A DNA stretch of 64,000 bases, from positions 63,991,066 through 64,055,065 of the forward strand of contig OZ026524.1 of NCBI GenBank assembly GCA_964019695.1. Direction: 5' to 3'. The stretch is from Loripinus fragilis. Lineage: Eukaryota > Mollusca > Bivalvia > Lucinida > Lucinidae. The notes under the pieces are model-generated. The model did not search any database and was not told the origin of the DNA. It was given only the letters and a program-made list of their open reading frames with translations. Positions 33,776 to 44,187 of the stretch are shown here, one piece after another; the stretch's first letter is position 1, and each line of letters opens with the position of its first letter. Position numbers and translations under genes: made by a program.

Positions 33776-34039
33776 AAAGTAAGCGAGCGTGGCTGGAAAA
33801 TGATGCGCAATCACACGCTCAGATCATTAGGAAGATACCGAAACCACCAACAGCCACATGACATCAAGAAGAAAACCAGCTCTCTCTCTCTCTCTTCCTC
33901 AGCGAGATTACTGCAAAAACAGAAAGGACACCAAGTACTGCACAATAAAACAATAACAAAAAAAATCCCCTCAAATAATGGAAGCATCAATAAAAATGAA
34001 TCATCATCAAATCAACAACAATCCGAAGTGGCAAATTAA
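33776..34039. other. Unassigned sequence between two retrotransposon relics
   Basis: Purine-rich stretch with a CT microsatellite (about 33881-33898) and CAACAA/AATCATC runs. Not recognised as part of either relic. Confidence 0.45.
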
Positions 34040-35742
34040 CAACAGTCCGAAGTTATTTGCTGATGACACCAGTCTCTTTATCATCGTAGATGATCCTGTT
34101 ACTTCAGCAGAACGGCTCAATGCTGATCTAATCAAAATATTACAATGGGCTGAAACATGGTTAGTAACATTTAATCCAAATAAAACTGAATCTCATCATC
34201 TATCGAAAAATTAACAAACCTTTACACCCATCCCTTTATATGAATGATCAACAAGTCTTAGAAGTAGACTGTGATAAGCACTTGGGTCTTTATCTTTCGA
34301 ATAATGGTTCTCGGCATCAGCAGATAAACTTTATACTTGAAAGAGCTTGGTGAAGAATTAACATAATGAGAAAATTAAAGTTCAAACTAGATCGAAAGTC
34401 ACTTGAGATCATTTATACAGCGTTCATCAGACATATACTCGAATATGGCGATGTAATTTGGGATAATTGTGCTCAGTATGAAAAAAATGAAATTGAAAAA
34501 ATCCAATTAGAGGCAGCAAGAATAGCAACAGGTACCACCAAATTAATATCTATCAACACTCTTTACGAAGAAACTGGTTGGGATACACTCGAAAATCAAA
34601 GAAAGAATCACAAACTCACACTATTCTTTAAAATGAGCTCAAATGTTTCTCCATCATACCTTTCCTCCTTAGTGCCTCAATCTGTTGATCATGCATCCAG
34701 CTACAACTTACGTAATTCTCACAATCTCCGGCCTATTGCTACAAGAACAAATCTTTACTATAACTCCTTCCTGCCATCTGTAATTAGGGACTGGAATGAA
34801 CTAACTGTTGAAGTCAGACAACTAGATAGCGTTGCTCCTTTAAAATATACCTCAACCGAGATTTTACTCCAGCTCCTAAATACTATCTTACAGGCAATCG
34901 GAAATCACAAATCTTACACACACGTTTACAAACAAACTGTAGCTCATTAAATAATGATCTGTCCCTAAAAAACATATCTGACTCTCCATTATGCAGTTGT
35001 GGTAGCATTGAAAACATGCAACACTTCTTCTTAAGATGCCCTCGAATCAATGAACATAGAACATTGCTCTTTAACGGGGTCTCCAAGCACCAGCCAGTTT
35101 CTCTTAATTTGCTACTATAGGGAAGTAGTTCACTTCCATATGAAACCAATGTTGCCATCTTTCAAATGGTACATAAGTACATATCAGACACTAAGCGTTT
35201 TACTTAATATCCATCTCAATTGCTCTTAGTCTCAGGACACAATAAGAGTGAAGATGTAGTTTGTGACGGTATCCACTATTGCAATTTGCCTATCGCATAT
35301 ACAGGATATAGGCCTAGCCTGGTATCGGTGTTCCCCTCCTCCCTCTCCAACCAACATTTGCACATCCTATTTTTCATTTATCATCAAAGCTTTTGTGTTG
35401 TCAATGCTAACAAATATGCTTAAATCTGAGTCCTGCTTAATACATTGGATAGTTCAAGTGTCTTGTTTAAGACTTGAATCATTCAATCATAAATTCCACT
35501 CGTGGATTTGCACCACTGCATGCTGAAAGGGACATAGCCTACTCAATAAGCACCACTATTTTTTAGCATTGTTTGATTTCTATATTATAATGTACAGTAT
35601 TCGGTATGAGCTGCCTTCCACTTACGTCTTACTTCGCATTGGAGAAGAACTATGTAAGCTACATGCTTCCGTTCTTATCCTTATCTTATTGTTTCAATTT
35701 GTATTTACCATGTACAAACTAATTTGAATAAAATATGTTTAA
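34040..35742 (+). pseudogene. Non-LTR retrotransposon relic B, 5'-truncated, apparently nested in relic A
   Basis: It starts within the palm at LFADDTSLFIIVDD, followed by ILQWAETWLVTFNPNKTES. After a frame change and a stop come YMNDQQVLEVDCDKHLGLYL and a 194-codon frame (34366-34950) with IYTAFIRHILEYGDVIWDNC. A further frame (to about 35205) shows CSCGSIENMQHFFLRCPRI, a cysteine/histidine cluster typical of the C-terminus of a Jockey-like clade. The 3' tail of about 500 bp ends in a GAATAAAATATG signal at 35728-35739. An imperfect direct repeat (AACAACAGTCCGAAGTT at about 34041; AACCAACAGTCCAAGTT at about 35741) could be its target duplication. Confidence 0.78.
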
Positions 35743-35744
35743 CC

Positions 35745-36085
35745 AACAGTCCAAGTTGTTGTTCCTTTGCCGATGACTGTATCTGCTATCGAGAAATTTT
35801 GGGAACTGTAGACACATTGAAACTCCATAATGGTAGTGGTCGAATAAGAAACTGGGCAAGGAACTTGTGCATGCGATTTCAACCTGTCAAGAAACGTATA
35901 AAACAATCGATGTTGTACATGGTAGAGGGTACAGTCCTTTAAAATGTTGAAAAAAATCAAACAAATCGGATTACAATTACAGGTGATTTAGGTGTAACAC
36001 ACATGAAACAGACATATATTTTAACAAGGACAAAATTGAAAGCTGCAAAGGTGTGCTGCTGGATTTGTTATAGTACTGGAACTAG
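35745..36085 (+). pseudogene. Non-LTR reverse transcriptase relic A, C-terminal piece
   Basis: The frame reads FADDCICYREILGTVDTLKL, NWARNLCMRFQPVK and VEGTVL, then after a stop ITGDLGV. These are the active-site box and thumb region of a non-LTR reverse transcriptase of the same type as the 33.1-33.8 kb piece. Decay increases towards 36085. The exchanger promoter and first exon begin only about 200 bases later. Confidence 0.72.
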
Positions 36086-36172
36086 GAGTATAATGATTGG
36101 CATTCATAGACTATTAAAAAAGAGGAGGAACGACAATATACGCATCAATATCAAGATAGTTTTCTAATAGTA

Positions 36173-36222
36173 GGTCGGTCAGTCGGTCGGTCCACCATTC
36201 GGTCGGTCGGTAGGTAGGGAAG
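36173..36222 (+). repeat. CGGT tetranucleotide tract
   Basis: TCGGTCAGTCGGTCGGTC and a second run TTCGGTCGGTCGGTAGGTAG, just upstream of the first exchanger exon; likely in its promoter or 5' untranslated region. Confidence 0.8.
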
Positions 36223-36265
36223 GAGGAAGGTAGGCACGACAGTTGTATCAACAGCAGAGGACAAA

Positions 36266-36289
36266 ATGACGTCGCATTATTTACATTAG
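36266..36289 (+). promoter_or_regulatory. Short upstream ORF with CRE-like TGACGTCG
   Basis: An ATG at 36266 opens an 8-codon frame ending TAG at 36289, 28 bases before the exchanger start codon. The same bases contain TGACGTCG (from 36267), one base off the CREB/ATF palindrome TGACGTCA. Whether this lies in the transcript (uORF) or in the promoter (CRE) depends on an unknown transcription start, so both roles are inference. Confidence 0.4.
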
Positions 36290-36317
36290 CACCGGTCAGG
36301 GGGCGTAATTCATAAAC

Positions 36318-36576
36318 ATGGAGCCCATCGAAAAATTATTAGTCACAGTTTCTGTGTTATTTTCCCTATTTTCTGTCAAAATGGCACAAGATGCTATGTC
36401 AATTAATCCCGCCACAGACACAGAAGAAGAGGAGAAGAATTCAAAGCAACACACGACTGACAGTCTCACAATATTGATGTTATTAGCTCTATTATTGATG
36501 ACAATTTTGACAATTTGGCTTTTTAAACACAGAAGATTTAGATTTGTGCATGAGACTGGACTCTCAATCATTTATG
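36318..36576 (+). CDS. Organellar Na+/H+ exchanger (SLC9A6/7/9-like), coding exon 1
   Basis: Encodes residues 1-86 plus one base. The start ATG has a good context (A at -3, G at +4). Residues 7-20 are hydrophobic and could be a signal peptide or first membrane segment. Residues 35-40 are acidic. Residues 49-69 form a clear membrane helix ending WLFKHRR, followed by FRFVHETGLSIIYG, a hallmark of the SLC9A6/7/9 group. These proteins exchange Na+ or K+ for H+ across endosomal and Golgi membranes and set luminal pH (family knowledge). The donor is G|GTAATG at 36577. The split glycine codon is completed by the GA at 47681, giving YGLIVG as in the family. An 11.1-kb intron follows. Confidence 0.92.
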
Positions 36577-36713
36577 GTAATGATAAAATCAACTTTTTGT
36601 AAAATAAGAACACTCTCAGAGTCTCCATATATGCTTTCCATGAAATTTTCTGCCTTGGATTAGACACGCCCTGTTTCATGAATATTTTGCTTGGTTTGAT
36701 TATGTCCCCCCTC

Positions 36714-36849
36714 AACAATTTTTCAGTCCTGTCTGGATGGGTTTTCCTGAGTTGAACCAGTACTAAGCAGCCGATAAAGTGTCTTGCTCAAGGACACAAC
36801 ACAGTGACACACTAGCAGTGAGGCTCACGCCACAGACACTTTGGGTCAG
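36714..36849 (-). mobile_element. tRNA-derived SINE family S, degraded copy
   Basis: On the minus strand: GTGAGCCTCACTGC, GTGTTGTGTCCTTGAGCAAG, TTAGTACTGGTTCAACTCAGG and a CTGAAAAATTG-type tail. This is the same order as the better copies at 41814 and 42361, though the tRNA-like head is mostly lost. It abuts the TAGAGAAAA target of the 36.9-kb foldback. Confidence 0.75.
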
Positions 36850-37409
36850 TAGAGAAAAGGCAGTGGCTAGAGGTACGGATCCGTACCCCTAGCCTGGGAG
36901 GCTAGGGATACGGATCTGTACCCCTAGCCTGGGAGGCTAGAGGTACGGATCCGTACTCCTAGTATATTCTACCATGTCAGGCTACAGGTACAGACATATA
37001 ACCCTGATGAGAAGCTATCATGATTAATATAGCTTAATTAAACAAAAACTCGTGTTGCAGATTTACATTTGTTTTGTCCGCCAGCTTTGATCGATAAAGG
37101 GAAGCTACTCTATTTACTGTGACGTCATATGTCATATATATATTTCAAACAAGTATAAGCTTATACAAAAGGGTTAAAAAATAACGGTAAAGTTAAAAAA
37201 AAGAACATAATTCTATATATATATTTTTCTTATCCTTAACAGACCATGAGTAAAGGGAATTAATCACCTGTAACAAATCAATTATCTTCTCACCAGCAAT
37301 TATCTTCTCATCTTCAATTAAAGTAACCAATTAACTACTCGTTGGCAGCTGATGAGTGAGATGAGTGAGCAGTGTCAAATAAGCTCACCTGTACTTAACT
37401 AAGTAAGTG

Positions 37410-37605
37410 TGCTGGCTGGGTTTATTTGTTAGGACCTTTAGACGTATGGATAAACTTAATATTTTTTAGATCCTTAAGGTACTTATGTTACTTCTTAGCA
37501 CGAAAAAAAAAAATAGAATTGTTCGGACTGACGAACGGACATATGGACGGGTGGTGTGTAAAATTGTATTTTCTATCACGTTTAAGGTAAGTTTTTGGTA
37601 CTCAA
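37410..37605 (+). repeat. Direct repeat inside the foldback, unit 1
   Basis: GTTTATTTGTTAGGACCTTT, then ACTTAATATTTTTTAGATCC, TTAGCACGAAAA, GGTGTGTAAAATTGTATTT and TAAGTTTTTGG. Repeated collinearly at 37796-37985. The interior of the element is therefore partly duplicated. Between the two units is a CTCAAAAGAACCGTC hairpin-family fragment. Confidence 0.8.
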
Positions 37606-37795
37606 AAGAACCGTCGCATCGTGAAGACTCTTTTGCGCACCAAAAATGTGTATATGAAAATATAATAGTTGATTTACGCATTAAATCAAAACTAACATCA
37701 AAACTAAACATAAAAAAGCGGGCAAGGGTCGGCCCGCCAGCGAGATACCATTTGAATGGCGTTTTGCTAGCGGAACGATGTTAGTCCGACATTGT

Positions 37796-37985
37796 GTGCT
37801 TGCTAGGTTTATTTGTTAGGACCTTTAGATTTATGGACAAACTTAATATTTTTTAGATCCTTAAGGTACTTATATTACTTCTAAGCACGAAAACAAATAA
37901 TAACATTGTACTGACTGACGAACAGACAGACGGACGGGCGGTGTGTAAAATTGTATTTCTATCACTTTTAACGTAAGTTTTTGGC
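37796..37985 (+). repeat. Direct repeat inside the foldback, unit 2
   Basis: Second copy of the block at 37410-37605, about 385 bases downstream, same order and orientation, with scattered substitutions. Confidence 0.8.
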
Positions 37986-38426
37986 GCCTAAAGAATTGAA
38001 CATTTTCTTCCTTCTGATACTGCTGGATGGCAATTTCTAAAAAGGAAAAGCCCTCAAACTGTTTCCCTATGTTCAGCGTTTTAGCCATTTTGACAAAGTG
38101 AGACTGAACATAATTTTCTTGGGAGTTTTATAAATGAGCAGCGAGAATTAGGCGGTTACATCAAATAGTTATTATTTTATCTATAATAATAGGTCTAGAT
38201 ACTGTTTGTAGGATTAGGCTAATTAAGGACGTTCTTCTGATGTCTGTGAGGTTGGACATTAAAATATTCAGCCAATCATTGTAATTTGTTCTTTTAAGTT
38301 TAAAGATGCCTTTGTAGTGCGTCATGCCGACCAATTAATCACAGAATGTTGTTCACACCCTCGCTAATGAACAAACCGAAAGTGAAAACAGTAAAAACAA
38401 ATAATTAATAACAAGTTTAATTTGAT

Positions 38427-38429
<3 letters not shown>

Positions 38430-38471
<42 letters not shown>
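38430..38471. repeat. TAA microsatellite
   Basis: About 14 consecutive AAT/TAA triplets inside the foldback element. Confidence 0.95.
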
Positions 38472-38475
<4 letters not shown>

Positions 38476-38810
38476 CAACAACACAACATAAATCCCGCAC
38501 CACTTGTTCAAATTCCGAATTCGTGTTTCGTTTTTATATTTACTATACAGAGTTATCCCACATTGCAAATGGCCACTTACTGGATTGCTATTTCATAACA
38601 CAACAACAAGGTACTTTCTAACGCACTCATCATGATAATTTAGAATTTCTCATCAGGGTTATATGTCTGTACATGTAGCCTGACATGGTAGAATGTACTA
38701 GGGGTACGGGTCCATACCCCTAGCCTCCGAGACTAGGGGTACGGATCCGTATCCCTAGCCTCCCAGGCTAGGGGTACGGATCCGTACCTCTAGCCACTGC
38801 CTAGAGAAAA

Positions 38811-38985
38811 ACACAGACCCCCCACACCTTCATCCCCCATTACCTTTTGCATTCTTGCATTATTTCATTTAAAATATGATATTTTGTTTGCTTGAAGTTA
38901 TACAAGTGTACGAAAAAATGACCTAGAACATATGGAAAACGTTTGCAAAAAAAATGCATATTGTTCACGATGATAGAAAAACAAC
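38811..38985 (-). repeat. Dispersed repeat R, copy carrying the foldback insertion
   Basis: Contains CACCTTCATCCCCCATTA, TGCATTCTTGCATTATTTCA, CTTGAAGTTATACAAGTGTA and GCATATTGTTCACGATGATAG. It is the complement of 43375-43545. Its other flank is the 36850-36858 edge of the foldback. A short related fragment with TTGGCGAC motifs follows near 39250-39400. Confidence 0.8.
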
Positions 38986-40243
38986 TTCTGGTTTGCAATT
39001 TCGATATCGTCGTCAAAAGTGCAATGCACTCTTGATACAAAACAAACATACACAACTCTTCACCAATCAATTCTATATACATCTATCTACTTCCCGATAT
39101 AGGTAGCATTCTCTAAGTCGATCGCTTACCTGCAAAATATGAAGAACAAAATCAAAACAAACAGTTTCCAACCATTAATCCCATGTCCTGTGGAAAGTAA
39201 AAGTACTGGTTTCCTGCTTTAAATTGCGTCTCCTTGTGTTTTTTCCAGGGTTCTCGCTACCGATCGCCATTGTCGCCAAATGCGAAGAAATAATAATTTT
39301 GGCGCAAAAAATATGAATTTGGCGACAACTATTGGCGAAAGAAAAATCGCAGGTGAAAATTTTTGTCTGGCGTACGAGTGTTTCCTCAGGCTTAAAATCA
39401 TTGCCTCGTTCAGCTTAATGGTCATCAATGTATATCTTAATTGTCAATTAACGCCCCAATTATCGACCACACTATTTGTTAGCTGATCAAGTCAAACCTG
39501 GAAATGCGCTGCTAGCCTGCGGCGATAGGCACCCACTTTTAACAGCTGCTACCGGTAACGGTCAGAATAACAGACCATAATATACATGGTGTCATACTGT
39601 GCATGAAATAAACTGCACCATCACCATGACATCTTTGCTTATTGTGTTCAATAATAATAGTCATTAGCTTTCTGAATCTGTAGCTTTTAACACGGATTCT
39701 AAATCATGTTGAAAAGACCGCTACATCGCCGTCCACGAGAAGAAAAAATCAAGGGTCACTTTCAAGCTCACCTTTCATCAAGCATAATGAGAAAGGGGAA
39801 ATATTTGCATGTTGTTCACTGTGCCATTCTTTCATCTGACAGCATCACCCACCAGACATTACCTGGCATGCGAAAGGACCCGTGCATTTCACAAAATGCC
39901 AACAGTAGCTGCTAGCAAGGCAACACCGAAGATTGCTTCTCTCTTCAAGACAGAGTAATGCACGCTGCTCAAAGTGCTTTTCTCGACAGTCTCAGATACT
40001 TGAACCTATCAGTTCTAAACAGAAACCTTTATTTATAAGGTAGATGATGTTATGGCTTTCTTAAATCTGTTTTGTCAGAAAAAGGATCGTTAAAAACTTG
40101 GACCTGTGTCCGAGATAAAATTTGCAATTGTGCTCTCCCCTAACATTTTTGAGTTAGCTTTCTTGTTGCAATATATTTAGCAAACTTAAATCAATTGAGT
40201 TATTTGTTTTATTTAACATATATTTTCTAAATTTAAACATTTT
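38986..40243. other. Exchanger intron 1 sequence, nothing recognised
   Basis: No exon, repeat copy or domain identified. Frames at 39280 and 39706 show no family features and no conserved splice signals around them. Confidence 0.5.
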
Positions 40244-40629
40244 CAGGGACCAAGCTGGCCCAGAATTTTAGGGAGAAGTGACTTCTCCCTGCAGGAAAAT
40301 TAGGGAGAAGTGACATTAAGATAGGGAGAAGTTATTGCGCAAAATTACGGCATTTTCTGTCAATTTAGAAGGAAATTAGCCAAGACACATACTATTGCCA
40401 TTTAATGGAAGGAGAAACATGATGCAGTGGTAGTAGATTTTATGATAATGTCACCACAGCTTGCATTTGTTTGGTGACAGAATGAAAAAAATGAGTCTCC
40501 CTAAAAAAAAAAAAAAATTTTTTTTTTTTTTTTAGGGAGACTTCCACTTCTCCCTGGGTCCCATTTAGGGCAAAATTTCGGCCCCTAGGGCGACTATTTC
40601 GCCCTAGTCGCCCCCTAGCTTGGTCCCTG
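40244..40629. mobile_element. CAGGGACC element family H, copy 1
   Basis: 386 bp with ends CAGGGACCAAGCT and AGCTTGGTCCCTG, flanked by the 5-bp direct repeat ATTTT (40239-40243 and 40630-40634). Internally there are tandem TTAGGGAGAAGTGAC motifs, complementary TCTCCCTGGGTCC and GGGAGACT segments, and a central A-run/T-run palindrome (about 40505-40533). The CAGGG end resembles hAT elements but the duplication is 5 bp, not the usual 8. The other copy is at 60973-61377. Confidence 0.9.
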
Positions 40630-40634
40630 ATTTT

Positions 40635-41377
40635 TAATAAAGGTATTTTATAATTTTATATTCTAGCGAGAATAACATTGATTGCAAACTTTTAATTACT
40701 AAAACCAAAGATAAAAAAGCGGCAGAAAAATTAATATTGGTGTCATATATATTATACCTTGTGCCTGGTCTTTGTTAATGCTAAAAAATACCTTACTCAC
40801 ACTCAGGTCTTTAAACAGAATGGAGGTTTCCCATATACTATGGAAAGACCAAAATTAGTCTTATCACTAACAACTGTCTTAATATTTTTAAATCATTTAT
40901 GTGCAAACAATGATCAACATCAGTAAAGTTTAGCTGTTAAAAGAGTTTAACGTTTGGTTAATCCTTTTCATTCTGAATACTTGCAAACAGGTACTTTGGC
41001 AAACAGAGAATACCCAAAGCGTGGCATTTCATCAGTGTCTGCCCTGTTTGTTAAAGGAGACCAGAAAAGCATTTGATTGTATAATAATTGGATCAAGATC
41101 AAAGATTAATTACTTTTGCCGAAAACCCGAATTCTTTACAATGTCTAGAAAGCAATTAATCACTGTGTAAAATCAAGGTATTTATGCTGCTGCTAAAAAT
41201 AGCTGGAAGATTCCGACAGCTGAGAGGTAAAGCTCTGACGTAATTGAGGAGAGTGGAATCTTAGGCAGAAACTTATGTATCTTATTTTTATAATGGTCAC
41301 ATCTATATTGTAGATCCTGATAAGCTTTCTCATTATTATCTTTCATCAGGATAAAACCTGTTTTCTACTTTAATAAC
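40635..41377. other. Exchanger intron 1 sequence, nothing recognised
   Basis: AT-rich, no exon-like frame and no internal repeat recognised. Confidence 0.5.
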
Positions 41378-41590
41378 ACGCTGCTTATTGGAGAATTTTT
41401 CATGATTTTTGTCGTCTGCTGAATTTTCTCTATATCTCGTTTATGAAAAAAATTTATCAGGAACACCTTCAGATTGTCAAACATTTTAGATCCAGATAAC
41501 GACCGATCCTCTGTCAGTCCTGATCTCCTCTCGGTCCTGATCTGGGTCAAAATGTCTGCCATCAGCAGACAACATCGCCAGTAGGCAAAA
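41378..41590. repeat. GATCTGGGTCC hairpin family, extended copy
   Basis: Carries the extended form of the family. CGTCTGCTGAATTTTC and ATCAGCAGACAAC form the outer inverted pair and GATCCAGATAACGACCG and CGGTCCTGATCTGGGTC the inner pair. It has the TCAGGAACACCTTCAGA segment also seen near 46430 and 55710. The inner stem has an extra CAGTCCTGATCTCCTC block. Confidence 0.7.
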
Positions 41591-41813
41591 TGCTAAATTG
41601 GTGGTTGCCTGATTGTAATATGGTGAATTCTGCATATGCGAGCAGAGAAGACTCGGACAAGCATACGCCCAGACACTTCACTGCTCGATAATTCAGAAAT
41701 TGCACTTAGACGAATGATCATGCCAAATTGTACATTTCGGGCCTTGACCCCCCCTGGCAAAAATTCCTGGATCCGTACATGCTTGTTTGATTTGATTCTT
41801 TACATCCTATCAA

Positions 41814-41977
41814 CAATCTTTTAGTTAAACAGGGACGGGTATTCCTGGGTTAAACCAGTACTAAGCTAGGATAAATGCATCTTGCTCAAGGACCACAACG
41901 CAGTGACGCCGGTGAGGCTCGAACCCGCGGCCTCACGGTCTCGATTCAGGCACTCTACCACTGAGCCACTGGGGCAA
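41814..41977 (-). mobile_element. tRNA-derived SINE family S
   Basis: On the minus strand it starts GCCCCAGTGGCTCAGTGGTA (A-box TGGCTCAGTGG), has the B-box GGGTTCGAGCCTC, a central GTCCTTGAGCAAGATGCATT and TTAGTACTGGTTTAACCCAG, and ends near GGATGTAAAGAATCAAATC. The order matches a Pol III-transcribed SINE with a tRNA head. The CCTTGAGCAAG core resembles the conserved central domain shared by several animal SINE families (from memory, not searched). Confidence 0.88.
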
Positions 41978-42360
41978 TTCTATAGGTATTTTATAGGCAT
42001 TCATGGGAAAGTCCATTAGAATGAAAAGGGTTCATAGGGTGTGATAGAATGAGGCGTCTTATTACGGTCTACAATGTTTGCAAGTGTAAAACGCAAAATC
42101 CCACACAACTGATATATTTTTAGTGTTTTATCTGTCCACACATACGTCCGTACGTACTTACAATGCATCTGCTTTCTAAGCCCAGTAGTTTTGATCAGAT
42201 TTATTTCTTCATTATTCTCGTCGTTTGCAGATATTTTTGTTCCAAAATTATTTATTTATTTGTTTGGATCAAGATAAGGTAGAAAAATTCATCATGCCTA
42301 AGTATCAACCTAAGTGGAATATACATGATTGGTATGGTTCCCTTTTCAAACTAAGCCACC

Positions 42361-42546
42361 ACACACCTCAGTGGTGGAGTGCTTGACTGGAGACCGAGGG
42401 GCCGCTGGTTCAAGCCTCACCGGTGTCGCTGCATTGTGTCCTTGAGCAAGACACATTAATCCTAGCTTTCTACTGGTTCAACCCAGGAAGACCCATCCCT
42501 ACATTACTGAAAGATTGTTGATGGGATATAAAGAATCAAATAAAAC
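42361..42546 (+). mobile_element. tRNA-derived SINE family S
   Basis: Plus-strand copy. The head contains CAGTGGTGGAGTGC and the B-box-like GGTTCAAGCCTC, then GTGTCCTTGAGCAAGACAC, CTACTGGTTCAACCCAGGAA, TGAAAGATTGTTGATGGGA and an AAGAATCAAATAAAAC tail. It is the most complete copy in the window, inside exchanger intron 1. Confidence 0.88.
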
Positions 42547-43374
42547 AAAACCACAAACCTAAACCAGTGCCAAGTTGACCAATTGAATATAATTCAGGGA
42601 AATGACAATTTTTATTTATTATTAGGTACCTATGTACTTCTATATGCAACTTTTTGCAAGAAAGGCTGTCTGCTCAGCTATAGAGACTAGTTAGAATTTT
42701 GAAAATTTGTATATGGCAAGTTTAGCTATCGTACTTCACTGATATTGAATAATAAAGGTGCTGATCATCCTGTTAGGTAGCCCAGGCTGGTCTGCATCTT
42801 AGTTGTTCATGTGCAACAAAATCACAAAAGCACAGTGTATTTATCAAAATTGCTGAATCATGTATAGGCACTGTAGCAGACAGTTACTTGTGTGGCCTCT
42901 ATTACGTAGTACCTTAGAATGCAGGCGGAAATTGTCCGAAGAGGTAAACTCAGGTTATTTATTGATTTTACAAGCAAGAGCAGATGTTTTCTGAAATTCT
43001 TCCACTGGCAATAGGTGTGGAATGATAAATAGATTAAGGACAATAAGTATCAAGTTCATTTCTGGAACCCTTTAAAAAAATTAACAATCTTCAGGTACAA
43101 ATAGACATCAATTTAAAGACGGTCAACTGCTTTAAATACAAAATGAACTACTCCATAGTTATTGTATCAATGCATATAGAATAATCCACCAGAATTAAGG
43201 GGGTTAAAGACAGAAGACTTTTTTTGCGAAAAAATGCCCAAAAACCTGGCTCTTTTTTTGGCGAAAATGGCCAAAAATCTGGCTCTAAGTTTAAGAAAAT
43301 GGCACAAAAAAAATCTGATTGGCGAAAATGATGGCGAAAGAAAAATAAATCCTAGCGCAAACCATGTTTTCTAT
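42547..43374. other. Exchanger intron 1 sequence, no gene seen
   Basis: Mostly unassigned. Around 43225-43350 there is a loose repetition of GGCGAAAATGGC/AAAATCTGGCTCT, similar in style to 39250-39400. Confidence 0.45.
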
Positions 43375-43555
43375 CATCGTGAGCAATATGCATTTTTTTC
43401 AAACATTTTCCATACGTTCTAGGTCATTTTTTCTAACACCTGTATAACTTCAAGCATACAAAATATCATTTTTTTAAATGAAAGAATGCAAAAGTTAATG
43501 GGGGATGAAGGTGTGGGGGGGTCCGTGTTTTTCTCTACTGACCCTAAGGACTTAA
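43375..43555 (+). repeat. Dispersed repeat R with the empty insertion site
   Basis: Complement of 38811-38985. It ends GTGTTTTTCTCTACTGACCC, so that the complementary strand reads GGGTCAGTAGAGAAAAACAC with a single TAGAGAAAA. It gives the pre-insertion state of the foldback target at 36850/38802. Confidence 0.82.
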
Positions 43556-43746
43556 GTCTTTCTCTCTGTACCGGGTTACAGTGTACCCTATCTCTAGAGC
43601 TGAGTATGGTACCATACCTGGAGATGTATCCTAAACTTAATATTATTGTTAAAAAAATCTTGTAGTTAAGGAAATTGACAGGAGGTTTGAAATAGTATCA
43701 AATTAACATAAGTTTAGAAAAACAAAATTTTTGACCCATCAGTTTT

Positions 43747-43822
43747 AACATGTGTTTTGGGTGTAAAAAATAAATGTCTCATTGAGACTGTTCTTTTGAG
43801 GACCTTCAGCTTATGTTTTGGT
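43747..43822. repeat. CTCAAAAG hairpin family, diverged copy
   Basis: AACATGTGTTTTGGGTGTAA ... TCTCATTGAGACTGTTCTTT ... TTATGTTTTGG. It has the same layout as the better copies at 46555, 47284, 52607 and 56596, with one arm damaged. Confidence 0.6.
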
Positions 43823-44187
43823 AGAGAAATAAGAAAATCATTATATCATCAGTCAAACACTCTCACTCTTAACTAATTTAAAGGCCTGGATTAAGAAGAT
43901 ACATTTTTTAAAGAAATCATAATTTTTTTGTGGATTGTCTAGAATATGTATATGGCACTCCATGACAATTATTGTTAACTATTCTGGCTTTTTTTTTCAA
44001 CCAGTCTGTTTGTGTTATTTCCCTTGACCTAATATGCTGTCTCAAATTTTGCTACATTTTACATCTTTTATCAAACGGCATGTCAATAAAACTTCAAATT
44101 ATCTAATGTGTCAGGTCTGGGTCTTTTTTGTGTGCAAAATGGTCACCAGTTGTGTGATAGGGTCTGTGTTTGAGTAGGGAGCAGTAA

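Larger units (their letters stand above)
36859..38801. mobile_element. Mutator-like foldback element with 9-bp target duplication
   Basis: 1,943 bp in exchanger intron 1. Ends are GGCAGTGGCTAGAGGTACGG and the complement CCGTACCTCTAGCCACTGCC. Inverted repeats of about 155 bp (36859-37011 and 38649-38801) contain tandem copies of a palindrome-rich module, CTAGCCTGGGAGGCTAG plus GGTACGGATCCGTACC. Both sides carry TAGAGAAAA (36850-36858 and 38802-38810). The flanking right-hand sequence matches, in complement, a repeat at 43375-43555. There TAGAGAAAA occurs once, so that copy shows the empty site. The 9-bp duplication and long inverted ends point to the Mutator superfamily. No transposase frame is present. 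Confidence 0.88.

Noticed and set aside
34366..34950. Host gene of 194 codons
   Set aside because: It is the thumb/C-terminal region of a non-LTR element with FADD motif upstream and a cysteine-rich C-terminus downstream in other frames.
39706..39915. Possible basic peptide starting MLKRPLHRRPREEK
   Set aside because: Single short frame in intron 1 with no family pattern, and no convincing splice signals.
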